A DNA stretch of 57,645 bases from Labilithrix sp. GTDB lineage: Bacteria; Myxococcota_A; Polyangia; Polyangiales; Polyangiaceae. The position numbers and the translations under genes are program-made. The stretch is from contig JAHBWC010000051.1 of assembly GCA_019637225.1 (NCBI GenBank), positions 1-57,645 on the forward strand, in the 5' to 3' direction. The notes below the pieces were generated by a model. The model saw nothing but the letters and a program-made list of their open reading frames with translations. It was not told the DNA's origin and ran no database searches. Shown here one piece after another: positions 50,663 through 57,645 of this stretch; the first letter of the stretch is position 1; each line of letters starts with the position of its first letter.

Positions 50663-52147
50663 CGGGGGCGCCTTCTTGACCCGCGGGTTCGGGAAGAGCC
50701 ACGCGGTGACGATCGCGACCGCGCCGAGGCCGACGCAGATCCACGTGACGTGCGCGAGGCCGCGCTGGAGATCGCCCGAGATCGCGTCGAGGATGCTCGT
50801 CGCGACGGTCTTGCGACCCGGGCCGAGGATGCGCGCGACGAGCTCGGGGCCGCCCGCCTCGCGCGTGACCGGGTTCGACATCAGCGCCCGCGCGAGCACG
50901 ACGCCCATCACGCCGACGCCGATCGTGCCGCCGATGCTGCGGAAGAACATCGTGCTCGCCGTGGCCACGCCGCGCTGGTTGAACGTCACGCTCGTCTGCA
51001 CCGCGATCACCTGCGCGGTGTTCGCGAAGCCCATTCCGATGCCGAACGCGGCCGACGCGGTCCGGAGCTCGAGGCTCGACGCGCCGCGCGAGATCGTGAT
51101 CGCGAGGCCGACCGTCGCCAGGCCGACGACGACCATGCCGAACCGCACGAGCGGGCGGAAGCCGAGCCGCGGGATGAGGCGTCCGGAGACGGCGCTCGCG
51201 ATCGGCCAGCCGACCGCCATCGGTGCGATCGCCGCGCCGGCCTCGGTCGGGCTCGCGCCGAGGACGCCCTGCGCGTAGAGCGGCAGGAACGTCACGATGC
51301 CGATCATCGCCGCGCCCGTCGCCGTCGACAGCGCGCTCGAGGTCGCGAGGACACGCGTGCGGAACAGCTGCGGCGGCAGCATCGGCTCCTTCGCTCGGTG
51401 CTCCACGCGCACGAACGCGATCCCGAGCGCGACGCTGGCCGGCACGAGGAGCCACGGAAGGAAGCCCTCGACGCCGAGCAAGAGCGCGATCACCGCGAGC
51501 GAGAGCAGCGCCGCGCCGAGGATGTCGAGCCGATGCGCCTTCTTCTCGACCGACTCGACGAACGACAGCGAGAGGATGACCGCGGAGAGGATCCCGAACG
51601 GGACGTTGACGTAGAAGACCCAGCGCCAGGACAGCGTCGCGACGATCACGCCGCCGAGGAGCGGTCCCGCGAGCCCGGCGATCCCCCAGACGGCGCCGAA
51701 GACGCCCTGCATGCGCGCGCGCTCCTCGACCTCGAAGATGTCGCCGACGATCGTGAGCGCGATCGGCTGGAGGCCGCCCGCGCCGACGCCCTGGATCGCG
51801 CGGAACGCGATGAGCGCCGTCATCGTCCGCGCCTGGCCGCTCGCCATCGATCCGGCGAGGAAGATCGCCATCGAGACGAGCATCACGGGCTTCCTGCCGT
51901 AGAGGTCGGCGAGCTTGCCGTGGATCGGCACCATCACCGTCGACGCGAGCATGTAGGCCGAGAAGACCCACGCGTAGTGGAGCGCGCCGCCGAGCTCGCC
52001 GACGACCGTCGGCATGGCGGTGGACACGACGGTCATCTCCATCGCGCCCATGAAGAGCGCGAGGACGAGCGCGAGCACCGTCGCGGGCCGGTTCGTGCGC
52101 CGGCGCGAGGACGACGGCGCGGGCGCGGAGGATGCGGAGCTGCTCAC
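50657..52147 (-). CDS. MFS drug exporter, DHA2 (EmrB/QacA) family
   Basis: A 496-residue transporter with 14 predicted TM helices. LYGRKPVMLVSMAIF, preceded by GKLAD, is motif A of MFS carriers, AFRAIQGVGAGGLQP is motif B, and GIAGLAGPLLGGVI is the motif C of drug:proton antiporters. METMTVVSTAMPTVVGEL-type motif D1 is seen as MEMTVVSTAMPTVV. GTG 52147 was chosen because upstream sequence is Arg/Ser-rich and unlike the family. It exports unknown toxic or secondary metabolites with proton influx. No regulator is adjacent. Confidence 0.93.
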   Translation of the reverse strand: MSSSASSAPAPSSSRRRTNRPATVLALVLALFMGAMEMTVVSTAMPTVVGELGGALHYAWVFSAYMLASTVMVPIHGKLADLYGRKPVMLVSMAIFLAGSMASGQARTMTALIAFRAIQGVGAGGLQPIALTIVGDIFEVEERARMQGVFGAVWGIAGLAGPLLGGVIVATLSWRWVFYVNVPFGILSAVILSLSFVESVEKKAHRLDILGAALLSLAVIALLLGVEGFLPWLLVPASVALGIAFVRVEHRAKEPMLPPQLFRTRVLATSSALSTATGAAMIGIVTFLPLYAQGVLGASPTEAGAAIAPMAVGWPIASAVSGRLIPRLGFRPLVRFGMVVVGLATVGLAITISRGASSLELRTASAAFGIGMGFANTAQVIAVQTSVTFNQRGVATASTMFFRSIGGTIGVGVMGVVLARALMSNPVTREAGGPELVARILGPGRKTVATSILDAISGDLQRGLAHVTWICVGLGAVAIVTAWLFPNPRVKKAPPG

Positions 52148-52328
52148 GGTTCGATCGAGCCGGGCCGGAGGCACGGTGCTCCAGCATACGATGCTCCGGT
52201 TACCTCGACAGGGTCGACTCCGGTCGGGCTCCCGCGTGGACCCTGCCGCCACACGCCGATTTGACGCTCGACGTCGAACCTGGCCTGACGGCCGTGGGTT
52301 GGTGGTACGCTCGGAAGACCGGAGCCGC

Positions 52329-53441
52329 ATGTCCCTGAAGATCGACCAAGATCACTCCCGCTTCCGCGCGATCGTCCGCGGCAAGATCCGCCAGAACCTC
52401 CGGAAGTACATCTCGCAGGGCGAGCTCATCGGACGGAAAGGGAAGGACCTCGTCTCGATCCCCATCCCGCAGATCGACATCCCGCGCTTCCGCTTCGGCG
52501 ACAAGCAGCAGGGCGGCGCGGGGCAGGGAGACGGCGATCCGGGCGATCCCATCGGCGGCGAGCAGGGCGAAGAGGGCGGCGAGGGCAAGCAGGCGGGGCA
52601 GGGCGCGGGCGAGCACTCGCTCGAGGTCGACGTCACGCTCGACGAGCTCGCGGCGATCCTCGGCGAGGAGCTCGAGCTCCCCGACATCCAGGACAAGGGC
52701 AAGAGCAAGATCATCAACGCGAAGGACCGCTACACCGGCGTCCGCCGCGTCGGCCCGGAGTCGCTCCGTCACTTCCGCCGCACTTACCGCGAGGCGCTCA
52801 AGCGGCAGATCGCGATGGGCGCCTACGCGCCGGACAAGCCCGTCATCGTCCCGATCCCCGACGACAAGCGCTACCGCAGCTGGAAGACCGAGGCCGAGCC
52901 CGTCGCCAACGCCGTCATCATCTACATGATGGACGTCTCCGGCTCGATGGGCGACGAGCAGAAAGAGATCGTCCGCATCGAGAGCTTCTGGATCGATACG
53001 TGGCTGTCGAAGCAGTACAAGGGCCTCGAGAGCCGCTACATCATCCACGACGCCGTCGCGCGCGAGGTCGATCGCGAGACGTTCTTCCACACGCGCGAGT
53101 CGGGCGGCACGATGATCTCGAGCGCGTACAAGCTGTGCTCGCAGCTCGTCGACGACCACTACCCGGCCGAGGAGTGGAACATCTACCCGTTCCACTTCTC
53201 CGACGGCGACAACTGGTCGATGGACGACACGCTCTCGTGCGTCGACATCCTGAAGCAGAAGCTCCTGCCGCGCGTGAACATGTTCGCCTACGGCCAGGTC
53301 GAGAGCCCGTACGGCTCGGGCCAGTTCATCAAGGATCTTCGCGAGCACTTCTCGCGCGACGAGCGCGTCGTCACGAGCGAGATCCGCGACAAGGACGCGA
53401 TCGTCGGCAGCATCAAGGAGTTTCTCGGCAAGGGAAACTGA
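52329..53441 (+). CDS. DUF444 protein (YeaH/YhbH family)
   Basis: A 370-residue protein from ATG 52329. The N-terminal region is basic, followed by a Gly/Gln/Glu-rich linker (about 60-100). The rest is a VWA-like fold with MMDVSGSMG as the D-x-S-x-S metal site and RVGPESLRHFRRTYREALKR before it. It corresponds to YeaH/YhbH, which normally sits in an operon with the kinase prkA and spoVR and is tied to starvation or sporulation. Here the neighbours are unrelated, so that cluster is split. Confidence 0.9.
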   Translation: MSLKIDQDHSRFRAIVRGKIRQNLRKYISQGELIGRKGKDLVSIPIPQIDIPRFRFGDKQQGGAGQGDGDPGDPIGGEQGEEGGEGKQAGQGAGEHSLEVDVTLDELAAILGEELELPDIQDKGKSKIINAKDRYTGVRRVGPESLRHFRRTYREALKRQIAMGAYAPDKPVIVPIPDDKRYRSWKTEAEPVANAVIIYMMDVSGSMGDEQKEIVRIESFWIDTWLSKQYKGLESRYIIHDAVAREVDRETFFHTRESGGTMISSAYKLCSQLVDDHYPAEEWNIYPFHFSDGDNWSMDDTLSCVDILKQKLLPRVNMFAYGQVESPYGSGQFIKDLREHFSRDERVVTSEIRDKDAIVGSIKEFLGKGN

Positions 53442-53571
53442 GGGTCGCGTGTCCATCGCGTCTCGGCCGTCGCCGAGGATGTGTGGAAGCCGTCGCGGGC
53501 GGCGTCGCCGGAGAGCCCCGGAGGCGGAGCCGCGCGGCAGAGGCCCAAGGCCGCGTTCGCGCGAGGCTGCC

Positions 53572-54627
53572 GTGGAAAGACGCTCGAATCCCTTCGCTCT
53601 CCTCCTTCATTTCGGCGCGGCGCTCGCCGTCGGCGTGGGCCTCGCCGGCTGCGGCGTGGGGAGGCCGCCGGCCGCCCCCGTCGACGAGGTCGCCGACGTC
53701 GTGCCGCTCACGCCGGACACGTCGCCGATCGGCCTCCGGCGGAGCGTCGTCGCGGACCAGTACTTCTGGCTCCGCGCCAAGGCGCTCGAGGGAGAGGCGC
53801 CGGCGCCGTTCGCGGACGCGCTCGCCGCGATGCGCGATCTCCGCGCCGAGCTCGCGGACGATCCGACGGCGTGGGAGGACCTCGACGTCCCGCTCGGGAC
53901 GGTGCGGCGCGCGAGCGAGCTCGCGGCCGCCTACGCCGAGCTCCCGATGAGAAAGGACGTCGGCGGCAAGCTCGTCTCGTTTCGCGCGAAGGCGCTGACG
54001 CTCGCGCGCGCGATGGAGGCGAGCGAGGCGGCGTACCGCGCCGGCCCGTTCCGCGAGCACGACGCGGAGATCGCACGCGCGGCGAAGGACCTCTCCGCGC
54101 GCCTCCTCCCGAACGCCGACACGATCCTCCGGACGCTCGAGCACGACATGGCGCTGCCCGGCGCGAGCCGTCCGATCGTGATCACGCTCGTCGCCGACGC
54201 TCCGTACCCGAGCGTCTTCGCGGCCGACGCGCGCGGCCTGAGCACGGCGAGCTTCGTCCGCGTCCACGGCCTCGAGGGCGGCGCGCTGGTAGAGACCGTG
54301 CTCCACGAGTCGCTCCACGCGATCGACGAGCTCACGGTGCGCTCGCCGACGGCGATGAACGCGCTGCGCGCGGCGCTGACGCGGGACGGCGGCGACGAGA
54401 CCAACCCGAGCGTCGAGATGGCGGTCAACACCGTGACGTTCGCGGAGGCCGCGAGCCTCGTGCGGCGCTTCGTCGATCCGAAGCACCGGCCGCTCGGCGA
54501 GAGCGGCTTCTACACGCTCTTCCCGCCGGCCCCGGCGATCGTCGAGGCGTGGAACCGGCGGATCGACGGCGCGGACCTCGACGACACCGCGCGCGCGATC
54601 GCGGAGGCCGTCGCCGGCCCCGACTAG
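53572..54627 (+). CDS. Lipoprotein with HExxH motif (putative metalloprotease)
   Basis: A 351-residue protein from GTG 53572. The signal ends in a lipobox (GLAGC, Cys26). The mature protein is mostly helical. VETVLHESLHAIDEL near residue 245 contains HExxH, the zinc site of gluzincin/metzincin-type peptidases, and a Glu about 40 residues later (NPSVEMAVN) could be the third ligand. The protease role is plausible but unproven. It ends at a small hairpin and the 54.7-kb GGGCAC element. Confidence 0.7.
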   Translation: MERRSNPFALLLHFGAALAVGVGLAGCGVGRPPAAPVDEVADVVPLTPDTSPIGLRRSVVADQYFWLRAKALEGEAPAPFADALAAMRDLRAELADDPTAWEDLDVPLGTVRRASELAAAYAELPMRKDVGGKLVSFRAKALTLARAMEASEAAYRAGPFREHDAEIARAAKDLSARLLPNADTILRTLEHDMALPGASRPIVITLVADAPYPSVFAADARGLSTASFVRVHGLEGGALVETVLHESLHAIDELTVRSPTAMNALRAALTRDGGDETNPSVEMAVNTVTFAEAASLVRRFVDPKHRPLGESGFYTLFPPAPAIVEAWNRRIDGADLDDTARAIAEAVAGPD

Positions 54628-54642
54628 GGGGCGTCCCTATTT
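54625..54642 (+). terminator. Hairpin with T-run at the end of the HExxH lipoprotein gene
   Basis: TAGGG-GGCGT-CCCTA followed by TTT starts at the stop codon TAG itself. The stem is short (5 bp), but the T-run, rare in this genome, supports an intrinsic terminator. Confidence 0.5.
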
Positions 54643-54652
54643 CGGTCGAGAT

Positions 54653-54716
54653 GATCAGAAGAGAGAGCGGGCACGGGCACGGGCACGGGCACGGGCACGT
54701 GAGAGAGGAGACGAGA
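54653..54716. repeat. (GGGCAC)x5 element with purine-rich arms
   Basis: GATCAGAAGAGAGAGC, five exact GGGCAC units at 54669-54698, then GTGAGAGAGGAGACGAGA. It is the third locus of this element, again between convergent genes. Its left arm closely matches that at 21002. Confidence 0.85.
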
Positions 54717-54754
54717 GGCGCGTCGTGTTCTGTGGCGGCGGGCTTGCTGTGCAC

Positions 54755-54838
54755 ATGGCACGCGATCCAGGCAAGACACTGCGCAACTACGCGGCGGTCG
54801 TCGAGCTCGGCTGCGCGCTGCTGTGGCTCAGGAACTAG
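54755..54838 (+). pseudogene. Possible C-terminal fragment of an IS5-like transposase
   Basis: A 27-codon open frame (MARDPGKTLRNYAAVVELGC then ALLWLRN) ending at TAG 54838. The pattern of an aromatic, Ala-rich helix ending in LLWLR resembles the last helix of IS5-family DDE transposases, but it is too short to be certain. It may mark an old insertion. Confidence 0.35.
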
Positions 54839-54862
54839 CGATGTGCGCGACGCCACTGTCGC

Positions 54863-55222
54863 TCACGTCGCGTCCTCGAGACTCATCGCCAGCTTGATGA
54901 GCATGGCTACGACGCGCACGACGCGCTCCTTGCCGGCGCGATGATCCGCCTCTCCGAGAAGTCGAAGTCGCAAGCAGACGTCGAGGAGCGCGGCCGACTC
55001 GGTCGCCGAGCCGCGTGCCGTGACGTAGTAGCGTCGCTTGTCGGGCTTCGAGAGCTTGCCGGCTCCCTCCGCAAGATTCAGCACGATCGAGGTCGAGGCA
55101 CGCGTCAGCTGGTCCGCGAGATGGCTTCGTCCACGCGGCAACCGTTCGACGACCTCGTTTGCAAACACCACGAAATCCAGGGCAACCAGGTACACATCGA
55201 GACGCTCGTGATCGAGGACCAT
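54863..55222 (-). CDS. Four-helix-bundle protein (S23/IVS type)
   Basis: A 119-residue helical protein. ERLDVYLVALDFVVFANEVV opens helix 1, and QLTRASTSIVLNLAEGAGK is the family's hallmark segment, followed by YYVTARGSATESAALLDVC. Homologues occur as products of 23S rRNA intervening sequences and as free chromosomal genes; the function is unclear. The start at 55222 lies only 13 bp from the left end of the IS4-family element, so its native promoter has been replaced or lost. Confidence 0.88.
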   Translation of the reverse strand: MVLDHERLDVYLVALDFVVFANEVVERLPRGRSHLADQLTRASTSIVLNLAEGAGKLSKPDKRRYYVTARGSATESAALLDVCLRLRLLGEADHRAGKERVVRVVAMLIKLAMSLEDAT

Positions 55223-55235
55223 CTCCTCGCTTCGG

Positions 55236-56590
55236 CCTGAGGGATCTCCTCAAAATTTCACAGGATCCCGAGCGCTTGGACGAGGACATCGTGCTCGCGA
55301 ACGATCTTGTCGAAGGCGGTCATCAGCGACTCGAACCAGTCGTCGCGCATGATCGCGAGTTGCCGATACCAGAAGTTCCCCTGCCAGAAGAGCGAGTGAG
55401 TTCGGTGCTTGTTCGTGCTGGACTTGAGCGTCTGATCGAGGCCTGAGGCTTCGCTTGCACCACCGAGGAGGCTGAGGAGCGCGTGCGCGATCGCAAAGAG
55501 GAAGAGGAGGCGGTCGCGGCGGTCGGTCCTCCCGATGTGCGTGGCCTTGAGCCCGACGCCGAAGCGGATGTCCTTCTGGTCGCGGAAGGTCTCCTCGATC
55601 GTGAAGCGGCGGCCATAGAGCTTCACGACCTCCGACGCCGTGTTCGCGCTGAGCGAGGTCGCGAGACACCACGCCTCCTTCATGTTCCGGGCGTGCACGA
55701 GGACGACCGCGGGGACGGTCGCCTTGTCCTCGGTCACCTTCGCATTGCGGATCATCGACGCTCGACCACCGGGGCGCACCCATTCGCTGGCGGGTTTCGT
55801 TTCGAGAGCCGCGTTCTCCACGTGGATGCAGCCGCGGAACCGAATGACGTAGTCCCAACCGAGCAGAGTGAGCAGCTCGTACAGCTTCTGGTCGCCGAAC
55901 CCGCGATCGGCGAGCAGCGTGATGGCGACGTTCGGGGCGAGGGCGCCGTGCAGCTACTGGACGAGGTCGTGTTCCCACTCCGTGCGGTGGCCCTCCATCT
56001 CGGACTTCCGGTGGGTCTTCCAGATGAGCGGCGTGGCGCGGCCGTGCCTCGTGACCGCGTAGGCGCACAGCGTCGCGTGGTCGTCGTCGTCGAACTCGGT
56101 CCAGTCGAGTGCGACGATGACCGCCGTGCGGACACCCACGACGAAGCGAATCCACGCCGGAAAAAAGAACGCGCAAGTCGACGCCTACGTTGCTCAGCAG
56201 CCGGTCGATCTGCTTCACGCCGCTGCTGGCCTCGATGTGAGCCATCGCCGCGTAGGCTTGCCCGATCGCGTGAATCGAGAGCATCGCCGCGTTCAGGACG
56301 CCGGCAACGCCGTTCGCGAGCGACTCCACCCGCTTCGCGTGCAGATCTTCGCCGAAGAGCACGTCGCCCAGGTTACGAGTATGTCGGAGGGCGAGCGTAG
56401 CCTTTCGCTGCCCGGTCAGCGCGCGTGCGGCCTTCGTCTGTCAGCTTCCGCGTGTCCGTCGAGGGGTTCGCATCCATGGCGGCCTTTTGCCTGCGGCCGC
56501 GTGAGATGGAAAGCGAAAACTTGTACTATGCAGATAAGTACTCAGGAACAAAGAGCTATCGGATCGGCCGATCTGAGGGGATCCATCAGG
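55236..56590 (-). mobile_element. IS4-family insertion sequence with a dead transposase
   Basis: About 1355 bp, bounded by imperfect 19-bp inverted repeats: CCTGAGGGATCTCCTCAAA at 55236-55254, and the complement of TCTGAGGGGATCCATCAGG at 56572-56590 (16 of 19 match). The length fits IS4 elements. No target duplication is visible. The single transposase gene is disrupted (see next entry), so the copy cannot move on its own. It lies in a stretch of lower GC than the rest of the window. Confidence 0.75.
55258..56362 (-). pseudogene. IS4-family transposase, frameshifted and with a premature stop
   Basis: The N-terminal piece from GTG 56362 (GEDLHAKRVESLANGVAGVL and KQIDRLLSNVGVDLRVLF) is in one frame. 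After an A6 run (T6 on the coding strand, 56161-56166) homology continues in another frame with IVALDWTEFDDDDHATL (first DDE Asp), then a TAG at 55954 that replaces a probable CAG Gln codon (LVQ-stop-LHGAL). LLADRGFGDQK (second Asp) follows, and YGRRFTIEETFRDQK gives the catalytic Glu in the Y-R-E-K signature. Two separate lesions make it inactive. Confidence 0.85.
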
Positions 56591-56601
56591 TTGGCGGTGA
56601 C

Positions 56602-57048
56602 TCAGTCGGTCGTGCTGATGCAAGCCAACTGAGCCGGATCGGAGAAGGTCGTGAAGCAGCACGAGCCGGGCTCGCACGTGACGTCCTCGCAGCCACGACC
56701 GCATCGATACCCCTTGAGGTCCGGGTCATACGGATCGATCCCGGCATAGGACTGGCAGCCTGTGTTGAGCGGGCAACCCCAAAAGCCACCATCCACTAGG
56801 CCGCACGCCGCACCGAGCGCACTCTTGTCGACGCGCCCGGTGGTTCGTCGGCTTCCGTGTTCCGGACAGCTCGAAGAGCTGTGCGGAACGTCGGCCTCGG
56901 CGCCCGACGATGCGTCGGTGACGCTAGTGGCGGTATCGTTCGACTCAGAAGTAGGCGCGGGAGCTGGGGGGCGCGACGTGCACGCCGTCAGGAACAGCGT
57001 GAGCACCGAGAAGAGCAGGGCGATGTGATGGAGGTTTGATCGCGTCAT
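56602..57048 (-). CDS. Small Cys-rich lipoprotein, likely acquired
   Basis: A 148-residue protein from ATG 57048. The signal ends in the lipobox LTAC (Cys23). A Pro/Ser/Thr linker runs to about 55. The C-terminal 90 residues hold ten Cys, including CEDVTCEPGSCC, suggesting a disulfide-rich secreted domain. GC content and codon use are visibly lower than in the rest of the window. The truncated protease gene starts on the same strand just upstream, and the two were probably transcribed together. Confidence 0.7.
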   Translation of the reverse strand: MTRSNLHHIALLFSVLTLFLTACTSRPPAPAPTSESNDTATSVTDASSGAEADVPHSSSSCPEHGSRRTTGRVDKSALGAACGLVDGGFWGCPLNTGCQSYAGIDPYDPDLKGYRCGRGCEDVTCEPGSCCFTTFSDPAQLACISTTD

Positions 57049-57065
57049 GACGTCCTCTCGATCGC

Positions 57066-57356
57066 TCAGTACTCGCTGAAGCCTTGAAGGAACTGATAGA
57101 ATTCTGACTCAAACCGTCGAAAATACCCGATGCCGCCGTAGTATGTGCCGTGAGAGACGACCCCGCTACAGAACCAGTAATTCTGCGAGCCCCAGATTTT
57201 CTGTCGCAGGCACGCGCCACTCGAACCGCGCGTGAAGTCGAGAGTTGTCGTTTCGAGGTAGCGCGTCTCCCTGCTGCCGAAGTAAACGGTGTTTGTCGGA
57301 TAGGTTCGGACCCGCATGGCTGTCTGGTTAGCGTAGGCGGCCGCAGAAGTGACCAT
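57066..57356 (-). CDS. 5'-truncated trypsin/V8-like protease fragment
   Basis: 96 residues from ATG 57356 to TGA 57066. TLDFTRGSSGACLRQK contains a GxSGA-type serine nucleophile site, and FCSGVVSHGTYYGGIGYFRR continues as in secreted serine proteases of the S1/V8 group. The His and Asp of the triad are missing. Plausible protein sequence continues upstream to about 57390 (ITYDHRWSRM) without a start, so the gene was cut there. GC content is low here, unlike the sequence that follows. The remaining piece should not be active. Confidence 0.6.
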   Translation of the reverse strand: MVTSAAAYANQTAMRVRTYPTNTVYFGSRETRYLETTTLDFTRGSSGACLRQKIWGSQNYWFCSGVVSHGTYYGGIGYFRRFESEFYQFLQGFSEY

Positions 57357-57382
57357 GCGTGACCACCGGTGATCATATGTGA

Positions 57383-57645
57383 TCCCACGCGACTCTCTCG
57401 CGTGCCCGGCGTGAAGCGCGGGACAGCACCGACCTCTGGGTGTCCTCGCTCGCCCTCGCTCCGGACGGCTCGATCGCGATCGGCGGCTCCTTCGACGGAA
57501 GCTTCGCCTTCGCCGGGGAGCCGTTCAACGCGGTGAGCACCTCCACCGATGCGTTCGTAGCCGTGTTCGAGAGCGACGGCTCGCCGCGGTTCGCCCGCGT
57601 GTCCACGGCGACCGCTCGCGGGGTGTACTCGCTCGCGTTCGACGC
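57383..57645 (+). CDS. Start or remnant of a propeller-repeat protein, running off the right edge
   Basis: A GC-rich open frame follows the TGA at 57380 and is open to the window end. It reads DLWVSSLALAPDGSIAIGGS, SFAFAGEPFNAV and DAFVAVFESDGSPRF, typical of beta-propeller repeat proteins (SBBP-like). There is no good start; GTG 57440 is the first, without a ribosome-binding site. The gene has therefore probably lost its 5' end at the junction near 57385. Confidence 0.55.

Noticed and set aside
56155..56170. Programmed frameshift in the IS4-family transposase
   Set aside because: The needed shift is +1 rather than the usual -1, there is no typical slippery heptamer for it, and the gene also carries an amber stop, so mutation is simpler.

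Overview
The window looks like a chromosomal segment of a very GC-rich myxobacterium, probably of the Polyangiales (inference). The evidence is the strong G/C bias at third codon positions, the many lipoproteins with Gly/Asp/Pro-rich linkers after the lipobox, a secreted protease with a MYXO-CTERM-like tail, a DUF4388 protein fused to a J domain, and a cytochrome c/copper monooxygenase fusion. I saw no rRNA, tRNA or CRISPR array.

Layout. 1-5408: the 3' end of a Pro/Ala-rich protein, two small proteins, the helicase HrpB (minus) and MurB. 5443-8533 (minus): a compact operon with 4-bp stop/start overlaps that encodes a repeat/TPR membrane protein (frameshifted in this sequence), a small membrane protein with a GHGANCSS motif, a radical SAM/SPASM enzyme and a 3-TM protein. 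It is the best candidate here for an undescribed peptide-modification system. 8598-20999: lipoproteins, the DUF4388-J protein, an AraC regulator with an O-methyltransferase, EF-P, the cytochrome/Cu-monooxygenase protein, HflX and a serine protease. 21200-31355: a large amidohydrolase-like lipoprotein, urocanate hydratase, a Cys-rich lipoprotein, an esterase, a glyoxalase, a DHH phosphoesterase and a glycerophosphodiesterase. 31422-33983: a LolA/LolB-like lipoprotein, then a sigma-54-type promoter with two palindromes driving a 65-residue repetitive peptide, then a zinc-sensor/His-rich operon. 34125-46305: Rsm22-like methyltransferase, ThiE, DNA polymerase III delta', a 3-hydroxybutyryl-CoA dehydrogenase/enoyl-CoA hydratase pair, MtnA, LipA and a cupin lipoprotein. 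46657-54627: a subtilase with a membrane tail, a cytochrome-containing lipoprotein, an MFS exporter, a DUF444 protein and an HExxH lipoprotein. 54640-57645: an accessory patch of lower GC with transposase remains, a four-helix-bundle gene, a dead IS4-family element, a Cys-rich lipoprotein, a 5'-truncated protease and the start of another gene at a rearrangement junction.

Two structural themes cross the window. First, a (GGGCAC)x5 element with purine-rich flanks occurs only in the spacers of three convergent gene pairs (about 21.0, 39.1 and 54.7 kb), once as a long inverted pair. Second, short tandem duplications of 17-36 bp cover or abut stop codons at five loci (14.47, 32.81, 37.04, 43.19 and 50.66 kb), and a sixth duplicates a ribosome-binding site and start codon (30.6 kb).

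All calls come from reading the sequence and family knowledge. No database search was possible.
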